From NCBI GenBank assembly GCA_030612365.1, contig JAUWOA010000013.1, positions 1-32,629 of the forward strand: a DNA stretch of 32,629 nucleotides. The letters run 5' to 3'. The translations under genes and the position numbers were made by a program. Below are positions 1 to 7,860 of the stretch, piece by piece (the stretch's first letter is position 1; each line of letters begins with the position of its first letter). The notes beneath the pieces are model-generated. The model searched no databases, was not told the DNA's origin, and saw only the letters and a program-made list of their open reading frames with translations. Source of the DNA: Candidatus Thorarchaeota archaeon. GTDB taxonomy: Archaea; Asgardarchaeota; Thorarchaeia; Thorarchaeales; Thorarchaeaceae.

Positions 1-365
1 GCTTCCAGTTCCTTTAGTTTTCTATTGGCGGCTCTGATATCTCGCTGGATTTCATAAAGACGTCCTTCAACCTCTCTCTTCACCTGGACGATCTGCGTTG
101 AAGTGAGCCATAGCTCTCGATACTGTTCCACATGAGCGGCATCGTCTATCTCACCCTTCTGCAGCTTGAGGTCTAGCTCAGTGAGTTGACCCTGTACGAC
201 ACTGAGTTGAGCTTTCACTTCCCCATACGATTGTCTTAGCGCAATCCATTCTACACTGTATTGTGAAACCACCTCGCTAGGCTCAAGGTAGTATGGATCC
301 TCATCGTCGTGTCGCATTCCGTCGCCGTGACTCATCAAAACCAGCTCGTCATTAGCTAGGTGCAT
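1..365 (-). CDS. Coiled-coil protein, 3' end cut off by window edge
   Basis: An open frame on the minus strand runs off the left edge, giving about 121 residues without a stop. Two in-frame ATG codons are possible, at 365 and at 335; a TAA lies just upstream of 365, so the start cannot be earlier. The N-terminus is acidic and Asp/His-rich (SHGDGMRHDDEDPYY). From about residue 35 on it is Gln/Glu/Lys-rich with heptad-like spacing, typical of a long helix or coiled coil. I do not recognise a family. It lies in the same orientation as the 83-aa gene at 722-471, about 106 bases downstream of that gene's stop, so the two could share a transcript. Coding nature is inferred from the long open frame and protein-like composition. 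Confidence 0.6.
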   Translation of the reverse strand, partial: MHLANDELVLMSHGDGMRHDDEDPYYLEPSEVVSQYSVEWIALRQSYGEVKAQLSVVQGQLTELDLKLQKGEIDDAAHVEQYRELWLTSTQIVQVKREVEGRLYEIQRDIRAANRKLKELE

Positions 366-470
366 CTCTTAAGGAATTCTCTGATGCACTGTCTTTGTGT
401 GTGCATTTCCTTTTTCGTTTTGGCTTTCTGCCTTTTTGGACCGTACCTAGGGCGCCAACCTCTAGCTCGC

Positions 471-722
471 TTATTCCCATGAAGGAGCAGGGTCTAGTTT
501 TGCTTCCTTCTCCAAAGGTTCGCCAAGTTCCTCAATCGTTTCTTCAAGCTGTTCTGTCATGCTCAAGTTGAGCTTACCATCCTCAACCAAGTCAATGAGC
601 ATCCTGAAATTCCGTTCGACATTGAGAGTTTTTCCTCTTGCTGCGAACCACAGGTCTCCAAGCTGGAATTCAATCTCTAGGTAGTTGTCCTTCTTCTTAG
701 CTTTCTTCTCGGGGGTGCTCAT
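471..722 (-). CDS. Small acidic hypothetical protein (83 aa)
   Basis: This encodes an 83-residue protein. It has a Lys-rich start (STPEKKAKKKDNY), a short beta-like stretch (YLEIEFQLGDLWFAA), and then an acidic helical region with repeated Leu/Glu spacing (LEETIEELGEPLEKEAK). No known domain is recognised and no membrane segment is seen. The ATG at 722 lies about 40 bases downstream of an AT-rich element (757-766) that could act as TATA box. The divergent ferredoxin/AOR operon starts at 814. The amphipathic, charged composition argues for a real soluble protein; its role is unknown. Confidence 0.6.
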   Translation of the reverse strand: MSTPEKKAKKKDNYLEIEFQLGDLWFAARGKTLNVERNFRMLIDLVEDGKLNLSMTEQLEETIEELGEPLEKEAKLDPAPSWE

Positions 723-756
723 AGTTAAAACCTTGAATTTCTAGCAACTTGATAAC

Positions 757-766
757 CTAATAAATT
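757..766. promoter_or_regulatory. Possible divergent TATA-like element
   Basis: The element CTAATAAATT reads as a TATA-like box in both directions. It lies 35-45 bases upstream of the minus-strand gene starting at 722 and about 50 bases upstream of the plus-strand ferredoxin gene at 814. Position and composition are the only evidence. Confidence 0.3.
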
Positions 767-813
767 GTTCAGCTGACATTTGCTGATTACCAAAGCTTTT
801 AGCATACAAACAC

Positions 814-1350
814 ATGCAAGTGCGCTCCCCCGAGGTGGTGTGGCTGCCATCACAGTTGACAGTTGATTACACGAAATGTACTGGATGCAGAATCTGTGAG
901 CTAGCTTGTTCCGCAAAACACGAAGGCCGCTTCCAGCCAAGCTTGGCAAGACTCAAGATAATCCGATACGACGACTTGGGCATTGACATACCTAATGTCT
1001 GTGGGCCTTGCGAGGAAGCCCCTTGCGTTGAGGTGTGTCCTGTATATGCCATGAGGCGAGATCCGATATCTAAGATGGTCTTCCTCGACCATGACAAGTG
1101 CATTCTCTGCAAATCCTGCGTTGGTGCCTGTGTCAATGGAGTTATTCTGTTGGATACAGCAGAAATGCGCATCATCAAGTGCGACCACTGCGGTGGGGAT
1201 CCCGAGTGTGCCAAGGTCTGTCCGACCGGCGCAATTCAGTATGGGCCCATATCCAGTGCTACAACATTCGAACGCCATGGCAAGGTTACAAGTTATCTGC
1301 GAGAGATAGAACACAGCGCAGAAACACAGCTGTCCGATGGAGGATCCTAG
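814..1350 (+). CDS. Four-[4Fe-4S] ferredoxin-type electron-transfer subunit paired with AOR
   Basis: This 178-aa protein has sixteen cysteines in four groups: C22/C25/C28/C32 (CTGCRICELAC), C63/C66/C71/C75 (CGPCEEAPCVEVC), C96/C99/C102/C106 (CILCKSCVGAC) and C123/C126/C132/C136. That is enough for four [4Fe-4S] clusters and matches the HycB/DmsB-like polyferredoxin family of electron-transfer subunits. The AOR gene overlaps its 3' end by 14 bases, so the two are almost certainly co-translated. This subunit is inferred to take electrons from the tungsten enzyme and pass them to ferredoxin or another carrier. No signal peptide is seen, so it is probably cytoplasmic. ATG 814 is the first start; GTG codons at 820, 835 and 838 are alternatives that keep every cluster motif. 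Confidence 0.92.
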   Translation: MQVRSPEVVWLPSQLTVDYTKCTGCRICELACSAKHEGRFQPSLARLKIIRYDDLGIDIPNVCGPCEEAPCVEVCPVYAMRRDPISKMVFLDHDKCILCKSCVGACVNGVILLDTAEMRIIKCDHCGGDPECAKVCPTGAIQYGPISSATTFERHGKVTSYLREIEHSAETQLSDGGS

Positions 1351-3253
1351 ATTGGCAGCTGGTGGCTACACGGGGCGTATTCTTAGAGTCCAGCTTGGCG
1401 AAGGGAACTTCAAGGTTGAAAAGTTGCCCCCGGAGTGGATACGAGATTACATAGGCGGTGATGGCTTTGCAGCGAAACTGCTGTACGAGGAAGTACCCGC
1501 AAGATGTGATCCACTTAGCAGCCACAACAAGCTAATCATGAGCACCGGTCCGATAACAGGGACTCTTTGGCCAATGAGCGGGCGCACAGTATTTGTGTCA
1601 AAGGCCGCCCAAACGGGAATATGGGGGGAAAGCCACGTAGGCGGCTTCATTGGGCCCGAACTGAAGTATGCCGGATACGACATGTTGGTCATCGAAGGTC
1701 AGTCTGACAAACCTGTCTACATTCTAATCGAGGATTCGAACTTGCAGATTTTAGATGCTGGCAAGTTCTGGGGAATGAAAACCCATGAGGTTACTGCTGC
1801 CATCAAAAGGGAACATTGCGATCCTGACATCCAGATAGCAGCCGTGGGTCCAGCTGGTGAAAGGAAGGTCCGATTCTCGTCTCTTATCATAAATAATGCT
1901 CGAGCAGCTGGAAGGACTGGCATGGGGGCAGTCCTCGGTGCAAAAAACGTGAAAGCTATCGCAATAAGAGGCCATGGGGCCGTTGAAGTTAACGACCATG
2001 AAGCGTTTACTAAGCTCGCTAAAGCAGCGCATATGAGGGTCCGAACGAATCCACAGGCTCAAGAGATGGGTAAGTGGGGGACTTGGATTCTTACTGCTGT
2101 GAAACAGGAGATAGGCGAGCTTCCAACTTACAATCATCGCACCGGCGTGTTCCCCGGATGGGAGAAGCTGAGCGGGGACTACATACGCCCAAGGTACACA
2201 ATCTCCGATAGGGCTTGCTTCGGTTGCAGTCTTGGCTGCAAGAAGATGAACTATGTTCGAGAAGGTCCGTTTGCGGGTACATTGGGCGAAGGACCGGAGT
2301 ATGAAGGGTTGATGGCATTTGGCAGCAATCTTGGCATTGCAGATTACCCCACAACTCTGAAAGCGAACCAGATTTGCAACGAGTATGGAATGGATACTAT
2401 TTCTGCTGGAGCGACAATTGGTTTTGCGTTCGAGGCATTCGAGAACGGCTTAATCACCACGAAAGATACTGGTGGACTTCAACTGGAATGGGGTGATAGC
2501 CAAACTGTCATCGAACTACTGGAAATGATGGGTAAGCGAGAAGGCTTCGGCGATATCTTGGCAGAGGGAAGTCGGGCTGCTGCAAAGCGGTTAGGGCGAG
2601 GTACCGAACAGTATGCAATCCATGTTAAGGGTCTTGAAGTTTCCGGGCAGGACGGGCGTACACATCGCAGCATTGCTCTAGGGCATGCAACAGGAGCTCG
2701 AGGGGCGGACCATCTTCGGAGCTTGGTTGTCGTTGACCAGCTTGGTTACGAAAAAGTGGCCAGAGAGCGATGGGGCGCTGACAAGCTACCCGAGATAATC
2801 GACCCGTACACTGAGAAGTACAAGGCCACAGCGGTGGTTGAGAGCGAGAACGCCTACTGCATTCGAGATACTCTTATTGTCTGTTGGTATTCTGTGTCAT
2901 GGCCGCCCATCTTCTGGATGAAGGATTTCGCGGACATGTTGCCTTTAGCTACTGGTGAGAAGTCGTTGGGTGATGTCAAGAACCTCACAAGGATCGCGGA
3001 AAGACAGGTAACCCTCAAACGGCTCTTCAATACACGGGAGGGAATCACTAGAGCTGATGATAATCTTCCAAGGCGGTTCACTCACGATCCAATGCCCGAG
3101 GGGCCTGGTAAGGGACAGACCGTAGATCTTGAGCCGATGCTAGATGACTACTACCGGCTCAGAGGTTGGGACTTGGAAACTGGTCTACCTACTGAGCAGA
3201 AAATACGTTCACTGTCCCTAGAATGGACAAAGAAATACGCACCAAGTCATTGA
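1337..3253 (+). CDS. aor: Tungsten-containing aldehyde:ferredoxin oxidoreductase family protein
   Basis: The AOR family oxidises aldehydes to carboxylates with a tungsten-bispterin cofactor and one [4Fe-4S] cluster, reducing ferredoxin. This 638-aa protein is of normal family length. The N-terminal domain carries the GPITGTLWPMSGR and SHVGGFIGPELKYAG motifs. The cluster ligands are C294-x2-C297-x3-C301 (CFGCSLGC) plus C516 in DTLIVC. The cofactor and active-site region includes GEGPEYEG (317-324) and ATGARGADHL (451-460). The start at 1337 fits the family's N-terminal pattern (GYTGRILRVQL) and overlaps the upstream polyferredoxin gene. Substrate cannot be read from sequence; AOR, FOR, GOR and WOR types are all possible. 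Confidence 0.93.
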   Translation: MEDPRLAAGGYTGRILRVQLGEGNFKVEKLPPEWIRDYIGGDGFAAKLLYEEVPARCDPLSSHNKLIMSTGPITGTLWPMSGRTVFVSKAAQTGIWGESHVGGFIGPELKYAGYDMLVIEGQSDKPVYILIEDSNLQILDAGKFWGMKTHEVTAAIKREHCDPDIQIAAVGPAGERKVRFSSLIINNARAAGRTGMGAVLGAKNVKAIAIRGHGAVEVNDHEAFTKLAKAAHMRVRTNPQAQEMGKWGTWILTAVKQEIGELPTYNHRTGVFPGWEKLSGDYIRPRYTISDRACFGCSLGCKKMNYVREGPFAGTLGEGPEYEGLMAFGSNLGIADYPTTLKANQICNEYGMDTISAGATIGFAFEAFENGLITTKDTGGLQLEWGDSQTVIELLEMMGKREGFGDILAEGSRAAAKRLGRGTEQYAIHVKGLEVSGQDGRTHRSIALGHATGARGADHLRSLVVVDQLGYEKVARERWGADKLPEIIDPYTEKYKATAVVESENAYCIRDTLIVCWYSVSWPPIFWMKDFADMLPLATGEKSLGDVKNLTRIAERQVTLKRLFNTREGITRADDNLPRRFTHDPMPEGPGKGQTVDLEPMLDDYYRLRGWDLETGLPTEQKIRSLSLEWTKKYAPSH

Positions 3254-3297
3254 AGGTATGGCGTAGCCAAGAGATGAATCCCAAAGAAACGGGGATG

Positions 3298-3510
3298 CTA
3301 TTGTCGGGGAATTGACAAGTAAAGTATGTCCTCATAGCCAAGTATGCCAAACCCACTTGGGTTCTCTAGATTAACATGGTCATCGAAAACTTCCTTGACT
3401 CTTACGTTCGGAATCTTCGCCAGAGTATCCTTCTGCATGTATCGCAGGTAGACAGTAAAAGTCGCCCCGGTTCCCTTCAGTTCTTGGAATACATTCCTCC
3501 AATCAGTCAC
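3298..3510 (-). CDS. Small hypothetical protein (70 aa) downstream of DUF123 gene
   Basis: This encodes 70 residues from a GTG start. A strong Shine-Dalgarno GGAGGC (3523-3518) sits seven bases upstream of that GTG, which is the best evidence that the gene is real. The protein has mixed alpha/beta composition with regularly spaced hydrophobics (FTVYLRYMQKD, GFGILGYEDILYLS) and no cysteines or membrane segment. It starts 35 bases after the stop of the DUF123-domain gene on the same strand, so the two probably form an operon. I do not recognise the family. Confidence 0.65.
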   Translation of the reverse strand: MTDWRNVFQELKGTGATFTVYLRYMQKDTLAKIPNVRVKEVFDDHVNLENPSGFGILGYEDILYLSIPRQ

Positions 3511-3545
3511 AAAGTATGCCTCCAGTATTGGCTAGCTAAGTCGGT

Positions 3546-4031
3546 CTACGTTTGCTTAATAGTTATTCTCTTAGGGCTAGTGTTATTTTCTGCTATGACA
3601 GGGGTCAAACCCAATTCCGAGAGAATTCCTCGGATACTTCCGTCGGGCTTGCCAAGTCCTGTGAATCGGAACAGATGCGTTCCACAGCCTCTAGTGCAGT
3701 CCGAAGATCCAAAGCCCCTTGGTCCCGCCATGAATTGGGGCGACTTGTTCATTTCTCTTGCTAGATTGCATTCTGCCTTGCGACTGGCTTCGGCCCAAAT
3801 TGCACGAAGGGGACTCGCGTTTGCTTTCAGAAGATAGTCGATGTGCCAGTGTACGGCTTTCTCATCCGTGAAGTGCCGCCTGATTCTATTTTCCAGGTTG
3901 GTTGATCCCGTTCCCGTTGCCGCCCCCACATAAATCCAGATTCCCTTCTGAAACCAGACTTGACCCAATGCACCTACGGTAGTTGTAAGGTTCTTCTCGA
4001 TTTGAATCACAAGTGCATACACACCTTTCAT
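3546..4031 (-). CDS. DUF123 (GIY-YIG-like) domain protein
   Basis: This 161-aa protein matches the archaeal DUF123 family, a compact domain related to GIY-YIG nucleases and found alone or fused to endonuclease III. Visible signatures are the opening KGVYALVIQIEKN, then a glycine-rich segment GIWIYVGAATGTGSTNLENR (about 30-50), then RRHFTDEKAVHWHIDYLL (about 51-68) with its conserved HWHIDYL. Four Cys residues follow in the second half (AECNLA, SSDCTRGCGTHLF). The likely role is nucleic acid binding or cleavage, but catalysis is unproven for the family. An AT-rich TATA-like box (4055-4063) lies about 26 bases upstream of the ATG, implying a nearly leaderless mRNA. Confidence 0.82.
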   Translation of the reverse strand: MKGVYALVIQIEKNLTTTVGALGQVWFQKGIWIYVGAATGTGSTNLENRIRRHFTDEKAVHWHIDYLLKANASPLRAIWAEASRKAECNLAREMNKSPQFMAGPRGFGSSDCTRGCGTHLFRFTGLGKPDGSIRGILSELGLTPVIAENNTSPKRITIKQT

Positions 4032-4039
4032 CTTTCTGC

Positions 4040-4063
4040 CTCATCGATGAGAACTCTTATTTC
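4040..4063 (-). promoter_or_regulatory. Promoter of DUF123 gene with 12-bp palindrome
   Basis: Read on the minus strand, AAATAAGA (4063-4055) is followed by the perfect palindrome CTCATCGATGAG (4051-4040) and then the ATG at 4031. The palindrome sits between TATA-like box and start, where a repressor would block transcription. A related palindrome, CTCATGCATGAG, lies upstream of the S25e gene at 18637. Function is inferred. Confidence 0.35.
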
Positions 4064-4112
4064 TTGCACTGGAACAGTGGTTTGAATTCCGCTGATAAGG
4101 CTCTCGTCGTCG

Positions 4113-4123
4113 ATATTATCATA
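4113..4123 (+). promoter_or_regulatory. TATA-like box for metallo-beta-lactamase gene
   Basis: ATATTATCATA is centred about 36 bases upstream of the ATG at 4154. This predicts a transcript starting near 4144, which excludes the longer upstream open frame that begins at 4013 and supports the 4154 start. Confidence 0.45.
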
Positions 4124-4153
4124 AGGATTGGAAGGGGTTCTCTTAGATGGACG

Positions 4154-5101
4154 ATGAGTGCGAAAGAGATTGTACCCGGTATTCATGTTGTAAAGGGCAA
4201 ATTTGCCGATGAGTTTGGTTTCATCGCTAGCTACCTTGTGGTAGATGATGGTGAGATTCTAGTCATAGACCCCGGAACAGCTGGAGACCCCGGAAAGGCA
4301 ATTCTGAAGGCGATAAAGGACCTCGGCCTTAGTCATAGGAAGGATGTTGTGGGCATACTGTGCACACATGGACATCCGGATCACATCGGCGGTGCTGCAC
4401 GCTTGCATAAGGCGACGGGCGCTCCTGTAATGATTCATAGGAACGACGCTGAGCTACTAAGTACGCCTCAGGTGTTTATCAAAGAGCGACTCAGGATGGA
4501 CTTTGCGGGGCGTGTTGCAATGAAATTTGACAAGAGTCCATTACGAGTCAACTTTCGAGGAATCGAGACAGACCGTTTCATTGAGGATGGAAACACAATC
4601 CGAGTGGGAGGTACAGCTCTAACAGTCATCCTGACAGGTGGACATTGCTCTGGGCACTGTGTCTTTTACGATGCCGCAAGGAAAGCATTGTTTTCAGGCG
4701 ATGAGGTCAACAACTTTCCAAATGATCCTAGGAAATTCTACGTTGACCTAACCGGCAGTCTCTCAGCTAAGCTGGCTGCAATTGAACATCTTCGGACACT
4801 GGATATTGAATTCCTTCTACCTGCTCATGATGTAGCTCATATCCTGCGTGATGTTTCCCTACAGTTCGAGGAGGTCAGCAATGGAGTTATCCAATTTCAG
4901 GACTTCTTGCTGGAACACATCTCCTTGAGAGGTGATGCAGATGTCAATCAACTGACATACGACATGATACGGGCCCGGAGTGTACCAGTTCCACAGAGTA
5001 ATCCTGCATTGCTGCCCACAACAATACAAGTTGCGCTGAAAGCACTTGAAAAAGCTGGGCTTATTCGAGAAGACAACCACGGAGTCTGGCACCCCGCTTG
5101 A
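4154..5101 (+). CDS. Metallo-beta-lactamase fold hydrolase with C-terminal winged helix
   Basis: This 315-aa protein belongs to the metallo-beta-lactamase superfamily. Zinc-site motifs are THGHPDHIGG (H72, H74, D76, H77), GGHCSGHC (H164 or H168), SGDEV (D183) and PAHD (H225). After about residue 250 comes a small helical domain ending in LKALEKAGLIREDNHGVWHP, which looks like the C-terminal winged helix of the LACTB2/RNase-like hydrolase group. Substrate is uncertain: hydroxyacyl-glutathione-like thioesters, lactones and RNA are all known in the superfamily. The open frame extends upstream to 4013, but those residues do not resemble the family and the TATA-like box at 4113-4123 lies inside them, so ATG 4154 was chosen. 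Confidence 0.9.
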   Translation: MSAKEIVPGIHVVKGKFADEFGFIASYLVVDDGEILVIDPGTAGDPGKAILKAIKDLGLSHRKDVVGILCTHGHPDHIGGAARLHKATGAPVMIHRNDAELLSTPQVFIKERLRMDFAGRVAMKFDKSPLRVNFRGIETDRFIEDGNTIRVGGTALTVILTGGHCSGHCVFYDAARKALFSGDEVNNFPNDPRKFYVDLTGSLSAKLAAIEHLRTLDIEFLLPAHDVAHILRDVSLQFEEVSNGVIQFQDFLLEHISLRGDADVNQLTYDMIRARSVPVPQSNPALLPTTIQVALKALEKAGLIREDNHGVWHPA

Positions 5102-5227
5102 TTCCCTTCAATGTACAATCGAGTTAGATTCAAAAGATACCCCCCCAAAAGTCCCTCACCAGAAACCAGAGCAGTATCGGGCAGCACTGTTCATAGTTTC
5201 TGCTAACCTATGAGTTACAAGATCGTT

Positions 5228-5233
5228 GAGGAG
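5228..5233 (+). promoter_or_regulatory. Shine-Dalgarno deciding the start at 5242
   Basis: GAGGAG lies eight bases before ATG 5242. It selects this ATG over the in-frame TTG at 5239. Confidence 0.55.
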
Positions 5234-5241
5234 ACCGATTG

Positions 5242-7860
5242 ATGAGTGGACCATCCAGAAAAAAGGTGCAAGCTCCAAGCACCATTGAGGCAATCAGAAT
5301 GGCTTCGGCCTCGGTACTTGGAGTTTCCACAAGCCGTGGGAACCCCCTTGGCAGTGCAATAGGCTCTGGTAGCATGATGGAACAGAACTCCCAAGCTGTT
5401 GCCATGAATATATCGTCTCTAATCTTCGCAATTAGGAACGCTCTAAGAAAAACAGAAGGTCTGGAGCTACTCTCATTGGTATGGAACCTCGATCGTGCTC
5501 AAGGCTCTGAAGTTCTCCCAGAACAGCTCTCCATCGCTGGTGCATTATCAAACGAGGTTAGTTCTCATGTGTGTGTGCTGAGCTGGGAAGAGGGCATTGT
5601 AGATCCGTTCAAGATTGACAGTCATATGCAGAGATTATCAAAGAAGATTGCAGACGTGGAGGCTGCAGTTATCAATAACAACTTAGACTACGAAACCGAT
5701 GGGATGGCCATACTAGGCAAGTTCGTAGATCGCTTGAATAGCGTTGTCTTTGTTGAAATGATGGACCGTCAGTTCAAGAGTTCATGGGATTCGATTCAGC
5801 TGAAACCTGAAAACATCGACGAGGAAGTTGTCATCAAATTGCAGTACCGAGACGACTTCACAACGTTGCCTCCCGGGATGACAATACTAGAACGCACCGA
5901 CCTTAGGTTTGAGTTTCCTCAATTGAGCGAGATAGATACTATCCAGCACTTCAAACAAAGAATCCTGACGCCTCTAGCTATTGAAACGATATCATCAAGC
6001 ATTGCCAATACGGGCAGAGCGATTCTAAGCGAGTTGAACACATTCGCCTACGGCATAGAAGAGGTGGATATCGTGCGCGCATCGATTGCTGCCCTTGTTC
6101 GGTTTCTTGGAAGTGAGCAAGCGGAAATACGCGAACTCGATTCACTCAAGAAGAGGACAAACGAGTTTGCTAAGCTCCTAGTTGACACTGTTGATTCGTT
6201 TGAAGTGATTATTGAGCAGCACGTTGGTTCTGGACTCACACTATCGCTCTCTGAACACAAATCCAAGCTCAATTCCGAGATAGAATCTGACAAGACGCAG
6301 TTTGATGGATTCAAGGTTGAACTCGCGAAGGACCTTGTGAGTTATATGATGGAGTCCGTTGAACGTGAGTTCCCCGTTGACGACAAGCTGAGGGCATGGC
6401 AACTGAAGAGCACCATGAGATATTTCGTCGTTCATGCTAAGAAAGTGTCTCAGTACTTCGTGCTGGATTTACAGCAATATCTGATTGTGGGGACAACCAG
6501 AAGAGCGATATTCGAAACTATGCGGGCTTTCCGGGATGAGATGTCAAGTCAAGAGATGGGTCCCACTGAAACTATGCTATTCTACAAGTTCTTCGATGAC
6601 TTGCATAGTCAACTGAATGCGGTCATTGGTAAGAAGGCATTCGAAGGCTCTAAGCACAATCACCCTGCTGAGTTGATCAGCGTGATTGTCAATGATATCC
6701 AGAAGTCATTTGAAAAGATGGATGCATGGGCCTTGATAAGATTCAGCGACGTGGCTCAGATTGTTCGCTCTGAAATCGAGAGCAACCACTCGGCTGGAGT
6801 CAAGGATGGCAGTGCCACACTCTCAGAAACCGGCATAGCACTTCAGAATTTGCTTTCAGACTTCGAAACCCTTGTAGCAGATGTAGTGCCCGATGTAGCG
6901 GACCACCTCCTAAGCAAGGCATTGATTTCAAAGGCTATTGATGCAGTTCTAGATGAAGCCTTTGACCTGGCGGAAGCGCTTCTGTCGATAATAGAACAAC
7001 AAAGTGAGAAACCCGAGATGTGGAAAACTGAGGCTCGGCTTTGGGTTGAGGACTTTCGCATTCAAGGAATGGATGATAACCTCTCCAGCAAGCTGATGGA
7101 TTTCCTACAGTTTATTCATGATAAGGCCGGACGCAGGGGAACTGCACGGTCAATAGTTGAGCGAATTGCCAGCGAAGCTAATGTGCGAGAACAGGAGTAT
7201 CAGATTCTGGTTCAGAATTGGGAACAAGAACGCCAAGAAATAGAGACTGAGAATGCCAAGATACGGGTTCACAACGAGAAGAGGGATGCTCTGATTCAGC
7301 AGGCTCAATCCCAATTCAAAGAGGAAACGGCTGAGTACGAGTCAATCCAGGAGAAACAAAGACTTGCTCAAGCATCTCTTGATAGCACCGGCATCATTAT
7401 CCCCGACAAACCTAATGCTCCTCGGAGCATGGAATCGCGCATTGCTGAAGTTGATGATGAGTACTCACCCGGCCTTTCAGAACGTTCGATTCCACCCAAA
7501 CCCGAGCTTTCACAAGAAACGTTCCTCTACATCGAGCTGCGCGACACCATAACAAAGACGCTCTCAATGATGAATGAGAGTCAAGAGAAGATGGAATCCA
7601 TTTTCCTTGAAAGGTTGAAGCAACTCCAATCCGAGGGGTCGACAGCCACCGAAACAATCTTTCTCAGCATTGATGACGAGCTTCTTGAGTATCTGATGAG
7701 TTCGGTCATAAGAGGGTTGAGTAGACTACTTCCGCGGCCAACAAGAGCATACCTCAGAAATCCCGATTCTCCTGACATCATCTACGTTGTGACGTATGAA
7801 CAAAAAGGAAGTGAACTCACAATCAAAATCGGTGGAAGCAAAATGGGAGGTGCAGTCTAG
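5242..7860 (+). CDS. Large helical coiled-coil protein of unknown function (872 aa)
   Basis: I do not recognise this family. It is an 872-residue, soluble-looking and mostly alpha-helical protein with no signal peptide, membrane segment, P-loop or clear catalytic motif. The first 45 residues are low-complexity Ser/Gly/Ala (GNPLGSAIGSGSMMEQ) and probably flexible. Long helical blocks follow. A strongly charged heptad region at about 645-715 (YQILVQNWEQERQEIE, EYESIQEKQRLAQ) is a probable coiled coil. A Pro-rich break around 717-755 precedes a small C-terminal alpha/beta domain ending TIKIGGSKMGG. Start ATG 5242 has a GAGGAG ribosome site. Its stop codon shares a base with the GTG start of the next gene, implying equimolar synthesis and a joint complex. 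A scaffold or tether role is only a guess. Confidence 0.85.
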   Translation: MSGPSRKKVQAPSTIEAIRMASASVLGVSTSRGNPLGSAIGSGSMMEQNSQAVAMNISSLIFAIRNALRKTEGLELLSLVWNLDRAQGSEVLPEQLSIAGALSNEVSSHVCVLSWEEGIVDPFKIDSHMQRLSKKIADVEAAVINNNLDYETDGMAILGKFVDRLNSVVFVEMMDRQFKSSWDSIQLKPENIDEEVVIKLQYRDDFTTLPPGMTILERTDLRFEFPQLSEIDTIQHFKQRILTPLAIETISSSIANTGRAILSELNTFAYGIEEVDIVRASIAALVRFLGSEQAEIRELDSLKKRTNEFAKLLVDTVDSFEVIIEQHVGSGLTLSLSEHKSKLNSEIESDKTQFDGFKVELAKDLVSYMMESVEREFPVDDKLRAWQLKSTMRYFVVHAKKVSQYFVLDLQQYLIVGTTRRAIFETMRAFRDEMSSQEMGPTETMLFYKFFDDLHSQLNAVIGKKAFEGSKHNHPAELISVIVNDIQKSFEKMDAWALIRFSDVAQIVRSEIESNHSAGVKDGSATLSETGIALQNLLSDFETLVADVVPDVADHLLSKALISKAIDAVLDEAFDLAEALLSIIEQQSEKPEMWKTEARLWVEDFRIQGMDDNLSSKLMDFLQFIHDKAGRRGTARSIVERIASEANVREQEYQILVQNWEQERQEIETENAKIRVHNEKRDALIQQAQSQFKEETAEYESIQEKQRLAQASLDSTGIIIPDKPNAPRSMESRIAEVDDEYSPGLSERSIPPKPELSQETFLYIELRDTITKTLSMMNESQEKMESIFLERLKQLQSEGSTATETIFLSIDDELLEYLMSSVIRGLSRLLPRPTRAYLRNPDSPDIIYVVTYEQKGSELTIKIGGSKMGGAV
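7845..7852 (+). promoter_or_regulatory. Strong Shine-Dalgarno inside the end of the 872-aa gene
   Basis: GGGAGGTG, close to the perfect complement of the 16S 3' end, lies seven bases before the GTG at 7860. It confirms the GTG start and indicates translational coupling across the TAGTG junction. Confidence 0.65.

Noticed and set aside
4013-4153. N-terminal extension of the metallo-beta-lactamase
   Set aside because: The residues do not resemble the family, the stretch overlaps the DUF123 start and contains the TATA-like box.
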